Below the pieces are notes generated by a model. It ran no database searches and had not been told where the DNA came from. It saw only the letters and a list, made by a program, of their open reading frames with translations. From DATMGU01 sp035555315 (GTDB lineage Bacteria; Pseudomonadota; Alphaproteobacteria; ATCC43930; CGMCC-115725): a stretch of DNA of 31,663 bases. Below, piece after piece: positions 17,921 to 26,210 of the stretch (the stretch's first letter is position 1; each line of letters begins with the position of its first letter). The position numbers were made by a program, and so were the translations under genes. Location of the stretch: positions 1 through 31,663 of the forward strand of contig DATMGU010000048.1 in NCBI GenBank assembly GCA_035555315.1. Direction: 5' to 3'.

Positions 17921-17954
17921 CAACCTTTGCTAGTGTGCATTTGAGGAGAACCTT

Positions 17955-18260
17955 ATGTCGACTTTCAACTTGGAAATCGCCTGCATGGTGTTGGCCATCG
18001 CGGTCGTCTATCTGGGTGCGCGTCTTCTTGTCACGTATCGCGGGCTGGGCATGCTGGTCCTGGCGATCGGTATTCTTGGCGGCGGCGCCGGCATCGGCCA
18101 GTTCAAGGGCAAGATGATGAGCGCCCGAACCCTTGGCTTCGGATCGGTCGCCGAAGCCCGCGAGATGCGGGTACCGGTGCTGGACACGGCGCAGCAACGG
18201 CGGGTGGCCTATCTCGAGGCGCAGAACGCCGCGGTACGCCGCTGGAGCCAGGCGCGCTGA
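17955..18260 (+). CDS. Small membrane protein of unknown function
   Basis: The 101-residue product has two hydrophobic segments (about 8-26 and 30-48) joined by a short basic turn (TYRG), then a Gly-rich stretch and a hydrophilic C-terminal half rich in Arg, Ala and Gln. GAGGAG lies six bases before the ATG, one of the best ribosome sites in the window, so translation is likely. It is not recognised. It stands alone: divergent from mutS and followed by two tandem hairpins. Confidence 0.65.
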   Translation: MSTFNLEIACMVLAIAVVYLGARLLVTYRGLGMLVLAIGILGGGAGIGQFKGKMMSARTLGFGSVAEAREMRVPVLDTAQQRRVAYLEAQNAAVRRWSQAR

Positions 18261-18287
18261 GGCTTCGCCTGACGACAGATTAAAGAG

Positions 18288-18311
18288 GGGGTCCCGCTCT
18301 CGCGGGGCCCC
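18288..18311 (+). terminator. Hairpin terminator candidate 1 after the small membrane-protein gene
   Basis: GGGGTCCCGC pairs with GCGGGGCCCC (18302-18311) with one G-U pair and the loop TCTC, 27 bases after the stop codon. AAGATCAGA follows rather than a T run. Confidence 0.55.
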
Positions 18312-18330
18312 AAGATCAGAGTGACCGTGC

Positions 18331-18353
18331 TCGCCCCGCAATTCGCGGGGCGA
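18331..18353. terminator. Hairpin terminator candidate 2
   Basis: TCGCCCCGC (18331-18339) pairs perfectly with GCGGGGCGA (18345-18353) around AATTC, followed by CGTGTTT. It lies 19 bases after the first hairpin. The tandem pair separates the small gene from the GFA gene. The remainder to 18504 holds nothing recognisable. Confidence 0.5.
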
Positions 18354-18504
18354 CGTGTTTCGGGGCCCGATTTCGACGGCCGATTTCTTGGGGACGGCCT
18401 TTGGTCGCGGCGATGAACTCGTCCGCCCGATATCCGTTTAGGACTTGCCGACCGCCCGGCTGGGTGTGTGGATCTGGGCGTGCGACCGCGAAGGGGTAAA
18501 CCTG

Positions 18505-18936
18505 ATGACATCCACGATCCTTCCAGGGGCCACGGTCTTTCAGGGCGGCTGCTTGTGCGGCGCGGTGCGGTATCGGGTGACCGGGTTGCCGACCAAGGTG
18601 AATATATGCCACTGCGGCCAGTGCCAACGGCAGACCGGGGCGCCGTTCGCGGCATTCGCGGCCTATCCGCTCGACCGATTCGACTTGCTCAGCGGCCAGC
18701 CGGCGGGGTATCGGGCGTCCGATCTCGCGGTGCGCGAGTTTTGTGCCGCCTGTGGCTCGACCCTGTTCTGGCGTGCCGATGACGGTGTCGTGCTGGATAT
18801 CTTCCTCGGCGGTTTCGATAACCCGGCGGCGTTCCCGCCGCCCGATTACGCCCTGTGGACCCGTCATCGATTGCCGTGGCTGCCGCCCCTTCCCGGCGTC
18901 CATCATTATCCCGAAACGCGTTTGTCGCAGAAATAA
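18505..18936 (+). CDS. GFA family (glutathione-dependent formaldehyde-activating-like) zinc protein
   Basis: The 143-residue protein has the Mss4-like fold signature of the GFA family. It shows GGCLCGAVRY (C16, C18), CHCGQCQRQTG (C35, C37, C40) and FCAACGSTLFW (C80, C83), which together supply structural and labile zinc ligands. Family members are often named formaldehyde-activating, but most have no proven activity. GAAGGGG lies nine bases before ATG 18505; an upstream in-frame start at 18445 lacks a site. It is a single-gene unit before phoR, with no methylotrophy genes nearby. Confidence 0.88.
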   Translation: MTSTILPGATVFQGGCLCGAVRYRVTGLPTKVNICHCGQCQRQTGAPFAAFAAYPLDRFDLLSGQPAGYRASDLAVREFCAACGSTLFWRADDGVVLDIFLGGFDNPAAFPPPDYALWTRHRLPWLPPLPGVHHYPETRLSQK

Positions 18937-18975
18937 GGTTGTGCGGATCGAGCGCACCCCGCTAAGCCAGTTGCA

Positions 18976-19024
18976 TCTCGCCGAGGTCTCGCCGAGGCCG
19001 ATACGGTTTCGGACCGTTTCGGAC
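18976..19024 (+). promoter_or_regulatory. Tandem direct repeats upstream of phoR
   Basis: Two perfect head-to-tail copies of TCTCGCCGAGG (18976-18986, 18987-18997; period 11) are followed by two copies of GTTTCGGAC (19006-19014, 19016-19024; period 10). They end 27 bases before the phoR ATG. OmpR/PhoB-type regulators bind direct repeats with about one helical turn spacing, but these do not match the Pho box. Confidence 0.45.
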
Positions 19025-19051
19025 TGACCCTCCTTCGAGTTGATCGCCGCC

Positions 19052-20596
19052 ATGCCAGTGCCGCGTCTGTCGCTCTCCGCCGTGTCGATGGCTCTGGTCG
19101 TGGCCGCGGTTCTGGTCGTGTTGGTGCTCAGCGGGCAATTGGCGGCCGAGCCCGCCGCCGCCGCGTTCGTCGCCATCACCGTGGTGCAGGCGTTGCTGTT
19201 GCGCGCGCTGATCCATGGCATCGCGCGCATCCGTCACGCCCTCGACCAGCTGTTGACCGACGATCTGCGGGTGGTCCCCGCGGTACGCTCCGCCTCGCCG
19301 ACGATCGACGATCTGTGGCTCGCGATCATGCGGCTGACGCGCAGCTGGCGCGAACGCCTCCGCCGGATGCAGGGCGCGCTCGACGGCTCCAACGCGGTGC
19401 TGCTCGCCTTGCCGGATCCGCTTCTGGTGATCAATGACCGGCGCGAGATCGTCCGCGCCAATCCCGCCGCCCTGGCCCTTTTCAGCGAGACCCTCGGCGG
19501 TGCGCCGCCGGCTGCCGGTCCGTCCGCCGACCCACCCGTCGCGTCGTCGCCCGGATCGGCGGACGGACCGGCCCGCCAGGAAGCGCCGGCCCCCGACTCG
19601 GCCATGATCGGCCGCGACCTCGCGGTGGCCCTGCGCAATCCGGCAGTTCTGGCGGCGACCGACGCGGTGCTGCGCGGCAGCTCCCCCAGGGTCGTCGAAT
19701 TCAACCTCTCGCTCGCCGCCGATCGACACATGATCGCCCGGGTGACGGCCCTGCCCGGCCGCCTCGACGAAGGAACCGCCGCGCTGATCATGCTGCACGA
19801 CGTGACCAGCCAACGGCGAACCGAGCAGATGCGTGCCGATTTCGCGGCCAATGCCAGCCACGAGCTGCGCACGCCGCTCTCGACCTTGATCGGCTTCATC
19901 GAGACGCTGCAAGGGCCCGCCGCGGATGATGTCGACGCCCAGCGCCGGTTTCTGGCGATCATGCAGCAGCAGGCCGGGCGTATGTCGCGGTTGGTCGACG
20001 ATTTGCTGTCGCTCTCGCGCATCGAGCTTAACGAGCATACGCCGCCCACCGACCAGCTATCGCTGGCCATGCTGCTGGAGGGGCTGGCGGCGACGCTCGA
20101 ACTCAAGGCGGCGGCCCGTCGGATGGCGATCGAGCTTTCCCTGCCCCTCGATCCGCCGACGGTGATCGGCGATTCGGAGGAATTGGCCCAGGTGTTCCAA
20201 AACCTGATCGACAACGCCATCAAATATGGCCGGCCCGGAACGCCGGTGACGGTCACGGTCAGCGCGTCCACGCGGATGCCGAACAGCGTGGCGGTGGCCG
20301 TCCGCGATCAGGGCGACGGCATCCCCCGGCTGCACCTGCCGCGGCTCACCGAACGGTTTTACCGCGTCGATACCGCCCGCTCGCGGGAGATGGGCGGGAC
20401 CGGCCTCGGCCTCGCCATCGTCAAGCACATCGTCAATCGGCATCGCGGCGTTCTGGAGATCGACAGCGAATTGGGCGAGGGATCGACCTTCACCGTTCAT
20501 CTGCGAACCGCCCGCCGCCGGCGGGTGGAAACGCCGCCGAGCGACGATCAGGCGAGCCCCATGCTGAAAGCCTCGTTGCGTCGCCCAACGGGCTAA
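19052..20596 (+). CDS. phoR: Phosphate regulon sensor histidine kinase PhoR
   Basis: PhoR phosphorylates PhoB when phosphate is scarce and dephosphorylates it otherwise, controlled through PstSCAB and PhoU. From ATG 19052 it has 514 residues (TTG 19040 is an alternative). Two N-terminal membrane segments lie within about 8-58 with almost no periplasmic loop, as expected for a sensor that reads the transporter. A PAS-like region follows (LLALPDPLLVINDRREIVRANPAA) and contains a Pro/Ala/Ser-rich insert of about 40 residues near 150-187. The HisKA motif NASHELRTPLS has H270. The ATPase domain has FQNLIDNAIKYG, DQGDGI and GGTGLGLAIVKHI. It is first in the pho-pst cluster. Confidence 0.95.
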   Translation: MPVPRLSLSAVSMALVVAAVLVVLVLSGQLAAEPAAAAFVAITVVQALLLRALIHGIARIRHALDQLLTDDLRVVPAVRSASPTIDDLWLAIMRLTRSWRERLRRMQGALDGSNAVLLALPDPLLVINDRREIVRANPAALALFSETLGGAPPAAGPSADPPVASSPGSADGPARQEAPAPDSAMIGRDLAVALRNPAVLAATDAVLRGSSPRVVEFNLSLAADRHMIARVTALPGRLDEGTAALIMLHDVTSQRRTEQMRADFAANASHELRTPLSTLIGFIETLQGPAADDVDAQRRFLAIMQQQAGRMSRLVDDLLSLSRIELNEHTPPTDQLSLAMLLEGLAATLELKAAARRMAIELSLPLDPPTVIGDSEELAQVFQNLIDNAIKYGRPGTPVTVTVSASTRMPNSVAVAVRDQGDGIPRLHLPRLTERFYRVDTARSREMGGTGLGLAIVKHIVNRHRGVLEIDSELGEGSTFTVHLRTARRRRVETPPSDDQASPMLKASLRRPTG

Positions 20597-20646
20597 GCTG
20601 GCACGGTCCTTTCAGCCGCCGCTTCTATTCATGAATCGAGCGCGAC

Positions 20647-20695
20647 CCTGTCATAAAACTGTAACATATCCGGCGTATCTCCCCGTCTCATGACA
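20647..20695 (+). promoter_or_regulatory. Pho box and promoter of pstS
   Basis: CTGTCATAAAACTGTAAC (20647-20664) contains two 7-bp repeats 11 bases apart. Its first 15 bases match the E. coli pstS Pho box as I recall it. PhoB binding here replaces the -35, and TATCTC (20675-20680) fits as the -10, ten bases on. A third half-site in reverse orientation, ATGACAG, lies at 20689-20695. The promoter drives pstSCAB-phoU-phoB and gives PhoB positive autoregulation. Confidence 0.9.
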
Positions 20696-20764
20696 GCGCT
20701 GTGGATTTCTCGCTGTTGAGAGATCCCAGCCGCGTTCACCATAAGGCCGAGGAGGTTTTTGCCC

Positions 20765-21808
20765 GTGAAGCCATTTCAACGAACCATCATTGGCGGGTTG
20801 CTCGCCTGCGCGGTCACCCTGGCCGCGAACGCCTCCCAGGCCGCCGATATCTCGGGCGCCGGGTCGACCTTCGCCTATCCGATCTTCGCCAAATGGGCCG
20901 ATGCCTATAAGACCAAGGCCGGCGTCGGCATGAATTACCAGTCGATCGGCTCCGGCGGCGGCATCAAGCAGATCCAGGCCAAGACCGTCGATTTCGGCGC
21001 CTCCGACGCGCCGCTGAAGGCCGAGGACCTCGATAAGTTCGGGTTGGTCCAGTGGCCGCAGATCATCGGCGGCATCGTGCCGGTGATCAACGTCAAGGGC
21101 ATCGAGGCCGGCAAGCTGAAGTTGACCGGCGTGCTGCTCGCCGATATCTACATGGGCAAGATCACCAAGTGGAACGACAAGGCGCTGGCGGCGCTTAACC
21201 CTGATCTGAAGCTGCCGGACCAGGCGATCGCGCCGGTCTATCGCTCCGACGGGTCGGGCACCACCTACAACTTCGCCGACTACCTGGCCAAGGTCAGCCC
21301 GGAATGGAAGGACAAGATCGGCGTCAACACCTCGATCCAGTTCCCGGTCGGTCTCGGTGGCAAGGGCAACGAGGGGGTGGCGGCGTTCACCAGCCGGACG
21401 GACGGTGCCATCGGCTATGTCGAATACGCCTATGCCAAGCAGAACAAGATGACCTATGTGTCGATGCAGAATAAGGACGGCGCCTACGTCCTGCCGACCG
21501 CGGCGGCGTTCCAGGCGGCGGCCGCCAATGCCGATTGGGCTCATGCCCAGAATTACTACCTGATCCTGACCGATCAGCCGGGCAAGGAAAGCTGGCCGAT
21601 CACCGCCTCGACCTTCGTCCTCATGTACAAGAAGCAGGACAAGCCGGATGTCGGCAAATCGGCGCTGGAATTCTTCAAATGGTCGTTCGAGAACGGCCAG
21701 AAGATGGCCGAGGAGCTCGACTACATCCCGATGCCTGAAAACGTCGTCAAACTGATCGAAAACACCACCTGGGGTCAGATCACAGACGGCAGCAAGCCGA
21801 TCCTCTAG
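20765..21808 (+). CDS. pstS: Periplasmic phosphate-binding protein PstS
   Basis: PstS captures inorganic phosphate in the periplasm for the PstCAB transporter. The product is 347 residues from GTG 20765, nine bases after GGAGG; TTG 20759 would be too close to that site. A Sec signal (basic start, hydrophobic 8-24, ASQAA cleavage near 27) precedes the mature start ADISGAGSTFAYP. Phosphate-contact segments are visible: GAGSTF (31-36), DFGASDAPL, YRSDGSGTTYNF and the GLGGKGNEGV loop. It is under the Pho box and followed by a hairpin. Confidence 0.97.
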   Translation: MKPFQRTIIGGLLACAVTLAANASQAADISGAGSTFAYPIFAKWADAYKTKAGVGMNYQSIGSGGGIKQIQAKTVDFGASDAPLKAEDLDKFGLVQWPQIIGGIVPVINVKGIEAGKLKLTGVLLADIYMGKITKWNDKALAALNPDLKLPDQAIAPVYRSDGSGTTYNFADYLAKVSPEWKDKIGVNTSIQFPVGLGGKGNEGVAAFTSRTDGAIGYVEYAYAKQNKMTYVSMQNKDGAYVLPTAAAFQAAAANADWAHAQNYYLILTDQPGKESWPITASTFVLMYKKQDKPDVGKSALEFFKWSFENGQKMAEELDYIPMPENVVKLIENTTWGQITDGSKPIL

Positions 21809-21875
21809 GGCTGTCCGGCCCGACGAAGCCTGGCCAGATTCCACCCTGGCTTGGCCAACTCTCGACCAAGACCCA

Positions 21876-21906
21876 GGCCCCTTTCGTCCCGACGGCGGAA
21901 GGGGCC
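21876..21906 (+). terminator. Attenuating hairpin between pstS and pstC
   Basis: GGCCCCTT (21876-21883) pairs with AAGGGGCC (21899-21906); with three inner pairs the stem reaches 11 bp around a 9-base loop. There is no T run. It probably stabilises or partly terminates the pstS message, giving excess binding protein over permease, as in other pst operons. Confidence 0.6.
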
Positions 21907-21993
21907 TCGATTGCCCCAGACCTCCGCGATGTTCTCCGCGAAAGCCCCCGATCCTTGGTTGATGTAACCCTTAAAACCAGCGGCAATAAGACG

Positions 21994-22923
21994 ATGTCCG
22001 GGCAGAATGTCGCGGACAAGCTGTTCTTCGGCGCCACCGTGGGCTTCGCGTGCCTGGTGCTGCTGATCCTGTGCGGCGTGATCTTCTCGCTGGTCAGCGG
22101 TGCCGCCCCGGCGCTGCGAACCTTCGGCTTCGGGTTCCTGACCAGCGAGGTCTGGAACCCGGTCACCGAGAAATTCGGCGCCGCGGTGCCGATCTACGGC
22201 ACGCTCGTCACGTCGATCATCGCCATGATCATCGGCATTCCGGTCAGTTTCGGCATCGCGTTTTTCATCACCGAGCTGTGCCCGCCGATCCTGAAGCGCC
22301 CGCTCGGCATCGCGATCGAGCTGCTCGCCGGCATTCCCAGCATCATCTACGGTATCTGGGGATTGTTCGTCCTGGCGCCCATCCTGCAATCCACCGTTCA
22401 GCCGTTTCTGATCAATACCCTGGGCAATATACCGGTGATCGGCAATCTGTTCGCCGGTCCGCCGCTGGGGATCGGCGTGCTGACCGCCGGCATCATCCTT
22501 GGCATCATGGTCCTGCCGTTCATCACCTCGATCATGCGCGACGTGTTCGAGACCGTGCCGCCGATGCTGAAGGAAAGCGCCTATGGCTTGGGCGCCACGA
22601 CGTGGGAGGTCGCTTGGAACGTGGTGCTGCCCTATACCCGGGTCGGGGTCATCGGCGGCATCATGCTGGGCCTCGGCCGCGCGATGGGCGAGACCATGGC
22701 CGTGACCTTCGTCATCGGCAACGCGCATCGCATCGCGACGTCGCTGATGGCGCCGGGGGCGACGATTTCATCGGCGCTCGCCAATGAATTCACCGAGGCG
22801 GTGGGCGATACCTATCTCTCGTCGCTGATCGCCCTTGGTTTCGTGCTGTTCGTCATCACCTTCCTGGTCTTGACGGCCGCGAAGATCATGCTGATCCGCC
22901 TGCAGCGCCAGACCGGGAGCTGA
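21994..22923 (+). CDS. pstC: Phosphate ABC transporter permease PstC
   Basis: PstC and PstA form the inner-membrane channel for phosphate. From ATG 21994 the product is 309 residues with about six membrane spans. The permease coupling motif is EVAWNVVLPYTRVGVIGGIMLGLGRAMGET, the typical EAA loop. A longer frame from TTG 21955 adds 13 hydrophilic residues without a ribosome site and is less likely. It ends four bases before pstA, so they are translated together. Confidence 0.96.
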   Translation: MSGQNVADKLFFGATVGFACLVLLILCGVIFSLVSGAAPALRTFGFGFLTSEVWNPVTEKFGAAVPIYGTLVTSIIAMIIGIPVSFGIAFFITELCPPILKRPLGIAIELLAGIPSIIYGIWGLFVLAPILQSTVQPFLINTLGNIPVIGNLFAGPPLGIGVLTAGIILGIMVLPFITSIMRDVFETVPPMLKESAYGLGATTWEVAWNVVLPYTRVGVIGGIMLGLGRAMGETMAVTFVIGNAHRIATSLMAPGATISSALANEFTEAVGDTYLSSLIALGFVLFVITFLVLTAAKIMLIRLQRQTGS

Positions 22924-22927
22924 CACC

Positions 22928-23791
22928 ATGGTGATGGTTCAGAGCTTTTCGACCGAGCGGTATCGCCGTCGCAGGATCGTCAACCGGACGGTTCTGGCGC
23001 TGTCGATCGCGGCCACGGTCTTCGGCCTGTTCTGGCTGGCCTGGATCCTCTGGACATTGCTCAGCAACGGTATCGCCTCGATCAATCTGCAGCTGTTCAG
23101 CCAGATGACGCCGCCGCCCGGCGGCAAGGGCGGCTTGCTGAACGCGATCTTCGGCAGCGTGTTGATGACGCTGGTCGGCACGGTGGCCGGTACGCCGATC
23201 GGCATCCTGGCCGGGACCTATCTCGCCGAATTCAGCTATGGCAATAAATTCGGTCAGGTCATCCAATTCATCAACGATATCCTGTTGAGCGCGCCGTCGA
23301 TCATCATCGGGCTGTTCGTCTACGAATTGCTGGTCGTGCGGATGGGGCATTTTTCCGGCTGGGCGGGCTGCGTGGCGCTGGCGATCATCGTCATCCCGGT
23401 GGTCGTGCGGACCACCGTCGACATGCTGAACCTGGTGCCGAACGCGCTGCGCGAGGCGGCCGCCGCCCTGGGGACGCCGAAATGGAAGGTGATCACGATG
23501 ATCTCCTACCGGGCGGCGTTGCAAGGCATGCTGACCGGCGTCATGCTGGCCGTGGCCCGGGTCAGCGGCGAGACCGCCCCCCTGTTGTTCACGGCGCTCA
23601 ACAACCAGTTCTGGAACACCGATCTCGACCGCCCGATGGCCAACCTGCCGGTTGTCATTTTTCAGTTCGCGCTCAGCCCCTATGATGACTGGCAGCAATT
23701 GGCCTGGGGCGGCGCCCTGCTGATCACCGCCGCCATTCTGCTGCTGAACATCGTCTCTCGCTCTCTCGCCAATTTGAGCAACCTGAAATGA
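22928..23791 (+). CDS. pstA: Phosphate ABC transporter permease PstA
   Basis: PstA is the second permease subunit. The 287-residue product has a basic cytoplasmic N-terminus, about six membrane spans and the EAA-type loop REAAAALGTPKWKVITMISYRAALQGMLTG, followed by the conserved VARVSGETAPLLFTA. It is a compact form without the long N-terminal domain of some alphaproteobacterial PstA proteins. Its TGA overlaps the pstB start as ATGA. Confidence 0.96.
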   Translation: MVMVQSFSTERYRRRRIVNRTVLALSIAATVFGLFWLAWILWTLLSNGIASINLQLFSQMTPPPGGKGGLLNAIFGSVLMTLVGTVAGTPIGILAGTYLAEFSYGNKFGQVIQFINDILLSAPSIIIGLFVYELLVVRMGHFSGWAGCVALAIIVIPVVVRTTVDMLNLVPNALREAAAALGTPKWKVITMISYRAALQGMLTGVMLAVARVSGETAPLLFTALNNQFWNTDLDRPMANLPVVIFQFALSPYDDWQQLAWGGALLITAAILLLNIVSRSLANLSNLK

Positions 23792-24642
23792 CCCCAGAAT
23801 CCAGCACCCGTCGATCGGAGCCATCCATGGCGAGCGGCTTCACCATCGGGGCTCACAACGAACCGGCCGCCGCCCGGCCCGCCGCGCTGACCAACAAGAT
23901 CGAGATCAACGAACTGAACTTCTTCTACAAGAAGTTCCACGCGTTGAAGAACATCAACATGCGTCTGTACGACAAGCGCGTGACCGCGTTCATCGGCCCA
24001 TCGGGCTGTGGAAAATCGACGCTGCTGCGTGTCATGAACCGGATCTATGGCCTCTACCCTGGACAGCGCGCCACCGGCGAAGTCCTGGTCGACGGGCAGA
24101 ATATTCTCGACCCGCGACAGGATCTGAACCTGTTGCGCGCGCGGATCGGCATGGTGTTTCAAAAGCCGACGCCGTTTCCCATGTCGATTTACGACAACAT
24201 CGCGTTCGGCATCGGGCTCTATGAAAAGCTGCCGCGCACCGAGCTCGACGAACGGGTCGAATCGGCGCTGCGCAAGGCGGCCCTCTGGGACGAGGTCAAG
24301 GACAAGCTGAAGCAAAGCGGTCTCAGCCTGTCGGGCGGCCAGCAACAGCGGCTGTGCATCGCGCGCGGCATCGCCGTGAAGCCGGAGATCCTGCTGCTCG
24401 ACGAGCCCTGTTCGGCGCTCGACCCGATTTCGACCCAAAAGGTCGAGGAGCTGATCAGCGAGCTCAAAGCCGATTACTGCATCGTGATCGTGACCCACAG
24501 CATGCAGCAGGCGGCGCGCAGCTCGGACTACACCGCCTTCATGTATCTCGGCGACCTCATCGAGTTCGACCAGACCGAGGTGGTGTTCACCAACCCGACC
24601 AACAAACGAACCGAAGACTACATCACCGGTCGCTTCGGCTAA
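23788..24642 (+). CDS. pstB: Phosphate ABC transporter ATPase PstB
   Basis: PstB hydrolyses ATP to drive phosphate import and takes part in PhoU/PhoR signalling. The 284-residue product has Walker A GPSGCGKST (70-78), the Q loop VFQKPTPFPMS, the signature LSGGQQQR (181-188) and Walker B ILLLDEPCSALD (about 201-212), then the switch His in VTHSMQQA. About 35 residues precede the usual start of the fold; Met14 is an alternative start, but the ATGA overlap with pstA supports the one given. Confidence 0.98.
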   Translation: MTPESSTRRSEPSMASGFTIGAHNEPAAARPAALTNKIEINELNFFYKKFHALKNINMRLYDKRVTAFIGPSGCGKSTLLRVMNRIYGLYPGQRATGEVLVDGQNILDPRQDLNLLRARIGMVFQKPTPFPMSIYDNIAFGIGLYEKLPRTELDERVESALRKAALWDEVKDKLKQSGLSLSGGQQQRLCIARGIAVKPEILLLDEPCSALDPISTQKVEELISELKADYCIVIVTHSMQQAARSSDYTAFMYLGDLIEFDQTEVVFTNPTNKRTEDYITGRFG

Positions 24643-24687
24643 CCGTCATCTCGTAGCCAGCCAAACCGCGCGTTCAAGGGCCCCGCC

Positions 24688-25464
24688 ATGCCGACCGATC
24701 ATATCATGAAGAGCTACGACGAAGAGCTGAGCCGGCTGAACAACATCATCATCTCGATGGGTGGTCTCGCCGAAAGCCAGCTCGCCGCGGCCATGCAGGC
24801 GGTGGTCAAACGCGACAGCGAGCTGGCCGCCGAAGTGGTCGAGCAGGACGCGCAGGTCGATCAGCTGGAGCGCGAGGTCGAAGGCCTGGCCGTCCGGCTG
24901 CTGGCGCTGCGCCAGCCGATGGCGCGCGACCTGCGCGAGATCGTCGCGGCGTTGAAGATCTCCAGCGATATCGAGCGCATCTGCGACTACGCGGCGAATG
25001 TCGCCAAGCGGACCATCGCCCTCAACCAGGCGCCGCCGGTGAAGCCGGCCTTCGCCCTGCCGCGGATGGGCAAGCTCGCCCAGGTGCTGATCAAGGACGT
25101 GCTCGACGCCTATGTCCACCGCGATGCGGAAAAGGCGATGCGGGTATGGCTCGCCGATGAGGAGCTGGACGAGCTCTATACCTCGCTGTTCCGCGAGCTG
25201 CTGACCTACATGATGGAAGACGCCCGCAGCATCACGGCCGGCACGCATCTGCTGTTCATGGCCAAGAACATCGAACGGATCGGCGATCATGCGACCAACA
25301 TCGCGGAGACACTCTATTTCATGATCAATGGCACGCCCCTGCGCGAGACCCGGCCGAAGCGGGATAACTCCAGTTCATCGGTCGTGCTGCAGGGCATCAC
25401 CGGCGTTGTCCCGACGACGAAGGCCCCCACTAACCGGGCGCCGACCGCGAAGGTGCCGAAATGA
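24688..25464 (+). CDS. phoU: Phosphate signalling complex protein PhoU
   Basis: PhoU is a cytoplasmic helical protein that links Pst transporter state to PhoR and restrains phosphate uptake. The 258-residue product has two three-helix PhoU repeats, each with the metal-binding acidic motif: KISSDIERICDYAANVAK and AKNIERIGDHATNIAE. The C-terminus has an extra tail of about 30 residues rich in Thr, Pro, Lys and Ala, without known role. It starts 45 bases after pstB and overlaps phoB as ATGA. Confidence 0.97.
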   Translation: MPTDHIMKSYDEELSRLNNIIISMGGLAESQLAAAMQAVVKRDSELAAEVVEQDAQVDQLEREVEGLAVRLLALRQPMARDLREIVAALKISSDIERICDYAANVAKRTIALNQAPPVKPAFALPRMGKLAQVLIKDVLDAYVHRDAEKAMRVWLADEELDELYTSLFRELLTYMMEDARSITAGTHLLFMAKNIERIGDHATNIAETLYFMINGTPLRETRPKRDNSSSSVVLQGITGVVPTTKAPTNRAPTAKVPK

Positions 25465-26153
25465 AACCGCTTGTGATGATCGTCGAGGACGAGCCCCATC
25501 TCGTCACGCTGCTGCGCTACAACCTCGAGAAAGAAGGTTTCGGCGTGTGCGAGGCGGGTGACGGCGAGGAGGCGCTGGTGCAGATCGCCGAGCGCAAGCC
25601 GGATGTCGTGTTGCTCGACTGGATGCTGCCGCTGGTTTCGGGCATCGAGGTCTGCCGGCAGATCCGCCGGGCGCCGGCGTCCCGCGCCGTGCCGATCATC
25701 ATGCTGACCGCGCGTGGTGAGGAAGGCGACAAGGTGCGCGGGCTCAACAGCGGCGCCGACGATTACATCACCAAGCCGTTCAGCCCGAGCGAGTTGATCG
25801 CCCGGGTGCGGGCGGTTATCCGCCGCGCCAAGCCCGACGTGTCGGATGAAAGCCTCAGCTTCACCGATATCGCCATGGATCTGGCGGCGCACCGTGTGAC
25901 CCGCAACGGTCGCCCGATCCACCTGGGACCGACCGAGTTTCGTCTGCTGCGCTTCCTGCTGGAACACCCGGGCCGGGTATTCTCCCGCGAACAACTGCTC
26001 GACGCGGTTTGGGGTCACGACGTCTATGTCGAACCGCGCACCGTCGATGTGCATATCCGGCGGTTGCGCAAGGCGCTCAACGCCACCGATGAGATGGACG
26101 TGATCCGCACCGTGCGTTCCGCCGGCTACGCCTTGGATCTGTCGTCGGAATAG
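25461..26153 (+). CDS. phoB: Phosphate regulon response regulator PhoB
   Basis: PhoB is the OmpR-family activator of Pho-box promoters. The 230-residue product has a receiver domain with acidic pocket VEDE (8-11), phospho-acceptor D53 in LLDWMLP, the Thr of MLTARGEE and Lys of YITKPFSP. The winged-helix output domain carries LGPTEFRLLRFLLEHPGRV and the recognition region RTVDVHIRRLRKAL. The start overlaps phoU by four bases. It is the last gene of the pho-pst run; no clear terminator follows. Confidence 0.97.
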   Translation: MKPLVMIVEDEPHLVTLLRYNLEKEGFGVCEAGDGEEALVQIAERKPDVVLLDWMLPLVSGIEVCRQIRRAPASRAVPIIMLTARGEEGDKVRGLNSGADDYITKPFSPSELIARVRAVIRRAKPDVSDESLSFTDIAMDLAAHRVTRNGRPIHLGPTEFRLLRFLLEHPGRVFSREQLLDAVWGHDVYVEPRTVDVHIRRLRKALNATDEMDVIRTVRSAGYALDLSSE

Positions 26154-26210
26154 CTGTTCTAGAAACCGGTACGTCTGCATCGCTGGCAGCGGACTGGCTC
26201 CCGGGCAAAT

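Noticed and set aside
18354..18504. Region after the tandem hairpins examined for a small gene or mobile remnant
   Set aside because: No frame with a ribosome site and no terminal repeats or transposase similarity could be seen.
18316..19230. 304-codon minus-strand frame opposite the GFA gene and phoR
   Set aside because: Overlaps two well-supported plus-strand genes, no ribosome site and no family resemblance.
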